Shown here: positions 5,340 through 7,990 of the stretch, piece after piece
Layout: each line of letters opens with the position of its first letter
Numbering within the stretch: the first letter of the stretch is position 1
Source of the DNA: Acidobacteriota bacterium
GTDB lineage: Bacteria > Acidobacteriota > UBA6911 > RPQK01 > JADFOI01
NCBI GenBank assembly: GCA_027295745.1
Contig: JAPUKI010000217.1
Coordinates: 1 to 7,990, forward strand
Length of the DNA stretch: 7,990 bases
Direction: 5' to 3'
The notes under the pieces: generated by a model
Database searches by the model: none
What the model was told of the DNA's origin: nothing
The model's input: the letters and a program-made list of their open reading frames with translations, nothing else
Program-made: the position numbers and the translations under genes

Positions 5340-5355
5340 ACTTTAGGTGGTGAAT

Positions 5356-6045
5356 ATGACTGGAATGCAACTTAGAAAAGCGCGGAAAGAAAAAGGCTGG
5401 AGTCAGCAACAGGCTTCTGCTCGTTTGGGGGTGTCTCAACCGTACCTTTCCTTGTTGGAACGGAGGCACAGACGCTTAACTCCCCGCCTAGTAGCTCGTG
5501 CAACACACGTTTTCGACTTGCCTCTCACTTCATTGCCACTGAAGCCAGTTGGCTCGCAGACTCAGACGCTACAACAGGTGGCAGAAGAATTGTCTACTTT
5601 GGGGTATCCAGGTTTTGCTTACATGCGAACGAGAAGGAGACGTAACCCAGCTGAGGTTTTGGTTGCGGCGCTCAAACAAGAGAATTTAGAAGCTCGGCTC
5701 ACGGAGGCACTTCCTTGGGTTCTTCTCAATTACCCGAACCTTGCTTGGAAATGGCTCTTGGACCAAGCTCGACTCCACAACCTTCAGAATCGGTTGGGAT
5801 TCTTGGTTTCCATGGCCCGAACGAAGCTAGAGGAAAAGGGCGAATTGCAGAGCCGTCGTTATAGAACTCTTTGCTACGCCGAGGAACAACTGGAAAGCAG
5901 CCGTCTTGCCCATGAAGATGCTCTTGGTGAAGCGGCTCTTACTGCTCAGGAGCGCGAATGGCTGCGTAAACACCGTCCTGCATTGGCAGCACGTTGGAAT
6001 TTACTCTCAAATCTAAGTCCGGAAAACCTTCCGTATGCCGCCTGA
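5356..6045 (+). CDS. XRE-family HTH regulator with a long conserved-looking C-terminal domain
   Basis: This is a 229-residue protein. The ATG at 5356 is preferred to GTG codons at 5347 and 5350 because AGGTGG (5345-5350) is 5 bases away from it. Residues 4-55 are a Cro/C1-type helix-turn-helix: MQLRKARKEKGWSQQQASA, then the turn RLGVSQPYLS and the recognition helix leading into ERRHRR. The region from about 60 to 229 is helical and not a known enzyme by eye. It includes LGYPGFAYMRTRRRRNPAEV, then EALPWVLLNYPNLAWKWLLD and NLQNRLGFLVSMAR, and a charged tail ending ALAARWNLLSN. There is no signal peptide, so it is cytoplasmic. The layout (XRE head, about 170-residue tail, operator on its own promoter) resembles antitoxin-like regulators paired with nucleotidyltransferase toxins, but no partner gene follows. 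The next gene is convergent 60 bases away. HTH call is firm; antitoxin role is a guess. Codons and base use look more A/T-rich than the amidohydrolases. Confidence 0.88.
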   Translation: MTGMQLRKARKEKGWSQQQASARLGVSQPYLSLLERRHRRLTPRLVARATHVFDLPLTSLPLKPVGSQTQTLQQVAEELSTLGYPGFAYMRTRRRRNPAEVLVAALKQENLEARLTEALPWVLLNYPNLAWKWLLDQARLHNLQNRLGFLVSMARTKLEEKGELQSRRYRTLCYAEEQLESSRLAHEDALGEAALTAQEREWLRKHRPALAARWNLLSNLSPENLPYAA

Positions 6046-6104
6046 ACTGGTGGATCCGGCAAAGGTGGTACCGGTCATAGAGTTCCCCTCTACATCCAGA
6101 GCAC

Positions 6105-7990
6105 CTATTGACGGAACCTCGATTGAGCGGCCACTTCCTCATCTGAAAAATCGTAAGTAGGTCCAATCCGTGCCATGCCAAACTCATTGGCCAGGGCTTC
6201 CTGCAGCTGGATAATCTTGCCACCCACCAGGGTCATGGGAACACGAATTTTCAAAATGTCATCGACCGGAACGGTAAAATAGTCACGATCCAAGACCACC
6301 AAATCTGCGAATTTACCCACTTCCAGCGTGCCCAGTTCGTCTTCTTTGAGTACGTATTCGGATGCCCAGGATGTCCACATCTTCAGGGCATGCACTCGGT
6401 CAATCCGTTCGTCGGGTTGGTAGACCACCCCACCTTCTCTGCGAGTCACCGATTGCCACTGCATGTTAAACGGTGGCGTACCCCCATGATGCTGCCCGAC
6501 AAGCTTCACACCCGAATCAATCCAGGTCTTAAAAGGGATAATGAAGGGCTCAATCTGGGGGCCATAATCGGCAATCCAGTCAGCAGCCTCCCTGAGATAG
6601 TTGATGCCGCAGCTCAGGATGATTCCATAATCTTTCAGCTTCTGAATGATATCTGGCTGCTGTCCGATCAGATTGCAGTGCTCGCCGGTCAGCCTCATGT
6701 CACGTACCTGCTGCATAGTCCAGCCGTTGACTTGGCGGGCCCGATCGATCATTTGAGTGAAGGCTCGGACGGCTTGGCTGCCACATATGTGCACTCCTGC
6801 CAGTCGCCAGCCGGCGGCAGCGGCATTTTCAAGCGTATCCCAGGGCAGTTCCCCGGGTACCGGGCAAACTTCTCGAGCCTTAATATTGGCTGGAGCGATG
6901 GTATCGGGTCCCGTGCACGATTCCGGGTAGATCGAATCCCAGCGCTCTGAAGCCACGCCGTCAATCCACAGGTAATCGTCTCCAATTCCCTGCAGCACCC
7001 CTGTCCGCCGATAGATCTGACGGGTTTGCTGGGGATCGGTGGGCATGCGATGGATTTCATAGTGAGCTGCAAAACGGATCGGCAGTTGGCCCAATCCGGC
7101 CAGGGTGGCATACCCGCTCATGATCTTGGGGAACTGAACGCGGCTTGAAAAGGTGGTGATTCCTTTGGTGGTGGCCTCTTCGGAAATTATCCTGATGGCC
7201 TCGGCTAGAGTAGCCAGAGGCAATTTCTCCAGAAACAGCTCCCAGGTGATCACGGACATCTCCTGGCTTCCCACCCATCCGATTTCGGGAATGTCCTCTC
7301 CGATGACGTCCCCGTGCATGGTCTCGTGGATGGAGTCGGAGTATCCGGGGAGAAACTCATTCATGATCTCCAGCGCCTGGGAGTTGATCCAGCCCCGCGG
7401 GCCGGGTCGTATCAGAACGGGATTCTCAGGCGTCCACAAGTCCAGTGTTCTGCGATTGGTGATACGTCGCGTAAAGCCCCAGAAGCTCGCCTCGCCAGGC
7501 GCTTCTGGATTACCCTGAATACTGAGCACCAGCCATTCACCCGGCTCCACCTCTTTGACCGCATCTTGGAGGGTCTCTCGCATGAGGGCCTGTGTTTTCT
7601 CCAGGTCACGATCCGCTTGCATGGAGAGAAAGCTTACGCCCTCGGGCGGATACTTGAAGCCTAACCGGTCCAGATGCCGCGTTGCAGCTCCGTACATGTG
7701 GCTGTGTGTCTCGATAATGCCGGGAATCAGAGTCCTCCCATTCAGGTCAAAAATCCGAGTGTCGGGTCCCGCCACGGTCCGGACCTGCTGGGCGGTGCCC
7801 AGCTTCATGATCTTGTCGCCCTTGACGGCAATGGCCTGATAGATGTTTCCCACACTAGTCGAGCGGGATATATCGTCCATGCTCACCACCTTGCCGTTGA
7901 CAAAAATCGTGTCTGCATATCCCGATTGGGCTACTTCTGGAGCCAGCTGACCGAAGGCACCGGAGAGCTGGAAGAGAAGCAGCAGGGCCA
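6105..7990 (-). CDS. Third exported Amidohydro_3-type hydrolase, divergent (5' end outside window)
   Basis: The frame stays open from the stop at 6105 to the right edge, giving 627 visible residues. The GTG at 7889 is internal. The first visible residues (ALLLLFQLSGAFGQLAPEV) are the tail of a signal peptide, followed by YADTIFVNGKVVSMDD, the usual start of the N-terminal beta domain. Numbering from the first visible codon, H95-x-H97 (ETHSHMYG) is the metal pair. H400 (GVHICGS) and H437 (TGEHCNL) match the later metal histidines. The expected lysine is not visible: the segment reads YLWIDGVASERWDS. Strand 8 reads LVGQHHGG, with H500-H501 where relatives commonly have Asp. The end has LGTLEVGKFADLVVLDRDY and TLVGGKII, then a tail of about 35 residues absent from the tandem pair. 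It may use one metal or a different site, and its substrate is unknown. It shares only family-level similarity with the two copies at 1131-4975. Confidence 0.9.
   Translation of the reverse strand, partial: ALLLLFQLSGAFGQLAPEVAQSGYADTIFVNGKVVSMDDISRSTSVGNIYQAIAVKGDKIMKLGTAQQVRTVAGPDTRIFDLNGRTLIPGIIETHSHMYGAATRHLDRLGFKYPPEGVSFLSMQADRDLEKTQALMRETLQDAVKEVEPGEWLVLSIQGNPEAPGEASFWGFTRRITNRRTLDLWTPENPVLIRPGPRGWINSQALEIMNEFLPGYSDSIHETMHGDVIGEDIPEIGWVGSQEMSVITWELFLEKLPLATLAEAIRIISEEATTKGITTFSSRVQFPKIMSGYATLAGLGQLPIRFAAHYEIHRMPTDPQQTRQIYRRTGVLQGIGDDYLWIDGVASERWDSIYPESCTGPDTIAPANIKAREVCPVPGELPWDTLENAAAAGWRLAGVHICGSQAVRAFTQMIDRARQVNGWTMQQVRDMRLTGEHCNLIGQQPDIIQKLKDYGIILSCGINYLREAADWIADYGPQIEPFIIPFKTWIDSGVKLVGQHHGGTPPFNMQWQSVTRREGGVVYQPDERIDRVHALKMWTSWASEYVLKEDELGTLEVGKFADLVVLDRDYFTVPVDDILKIRVPMTLVGGKIIQLQEALANEFGMARIGPTYDFSDEEVAAQSRFRQ

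Larger units (their letters stand above)
4976..5355. other. Divergent intergenic region between amidohydrolase copy 2 and the XRE gene
   Basis: This stretch of 380 bases holds the conserved amidohydrolase leader on the left (to about 5039), a 42-codon frame (5157-5285) and the XRE promoter with operator on the right (5310-5339). Between 5040 and 5156 I see no clear promoter box pair, repeat or gene. Confidence 0.65.

Noticed and set aside
6046..6104. Intrinsic terminator between the convergent XRE and amidohydrolase genes
   Set aside because: Only a 5-bp hairpin inside the XRE end (6020-6033) and short CCGG repeats are seen, with no T-tract.
6390..6950. 186-codon plus-strand frame opposite the third amidohydrolase
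   Set aside because: It is antisense to well-supported coding sequence and shows no recognisable domain or start site.

Overview
The window looks like a stretch of chromosome from a Gram-negative-type, moderately GC-rich bacterium. Four of the five clear genes either begin with a Sec-type signal peptide or show one at the window edge. Strong AGGAGG or GAGG-type ribosome sites are visible at several starts. The style (paralogous secreted amidohydrolases beside a SnoaL-like protein and a small helical exported protein) reminds me of soil or marine Acidobacteriota. That taxonomic guess rests on general impression only, not on a marker gene.

Layout, left to right. At 1-207 (minus) is the N-terminal part of an exported SnoaL/DUF4440-like protein, cut by the window edge. 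A 298-base divergent intergenic region follows, holding a perfect dyad and a foldable leader-like block. At 506-1081 (plus) is a 191-residue exported helical protein of unknown function, whose last codons and stop lie inside a long inverted repeat. At 1131-2843 and 3260-4975 (both minus) are two tandem paralogues of an exported metal-dependent amidohydrolase (Amidohydro_3/YtcJ-like). By eye they are about 85% identical in protein, and the duplication includes about 70 bases of leader and about 75 bases of 3' flank. The 416-base gap between these two genes carries a good promoter candidate for the downstream copy and two unusually perfect palindromes. At 5356-6045 (plus) is an XRE-type regulator, preceded by a consensus-like promoter with a perfect 22-bp palindrome lying over its spacer and -10 box. 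At 6105-7990 (minus) is a third, divergent exported Amidohydro_3 protein that runs off the right edge.

How the genes fit together: three exported amidohydrolases in under 7 kb suggest a locus for hydrolysing amide, imide or related C-N bonds of imported or environmental compounds. The substrate cannot be read from the sequence. All three depart from the usual metal-site pattern at the last strand of the barrel (Glu or His where family members commonly carry Asp). The two tandem copies differ most in two segments likely to border the active site, so they may have split in substrate preference. The XRE protein probably represses its own promoter. It resembles an antitoxin-like regulator but has no toxin gene next to it here. 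I did not find CRISPR arrays, tRNA or rRNA genes, transposase genes or an obvious new defence system.
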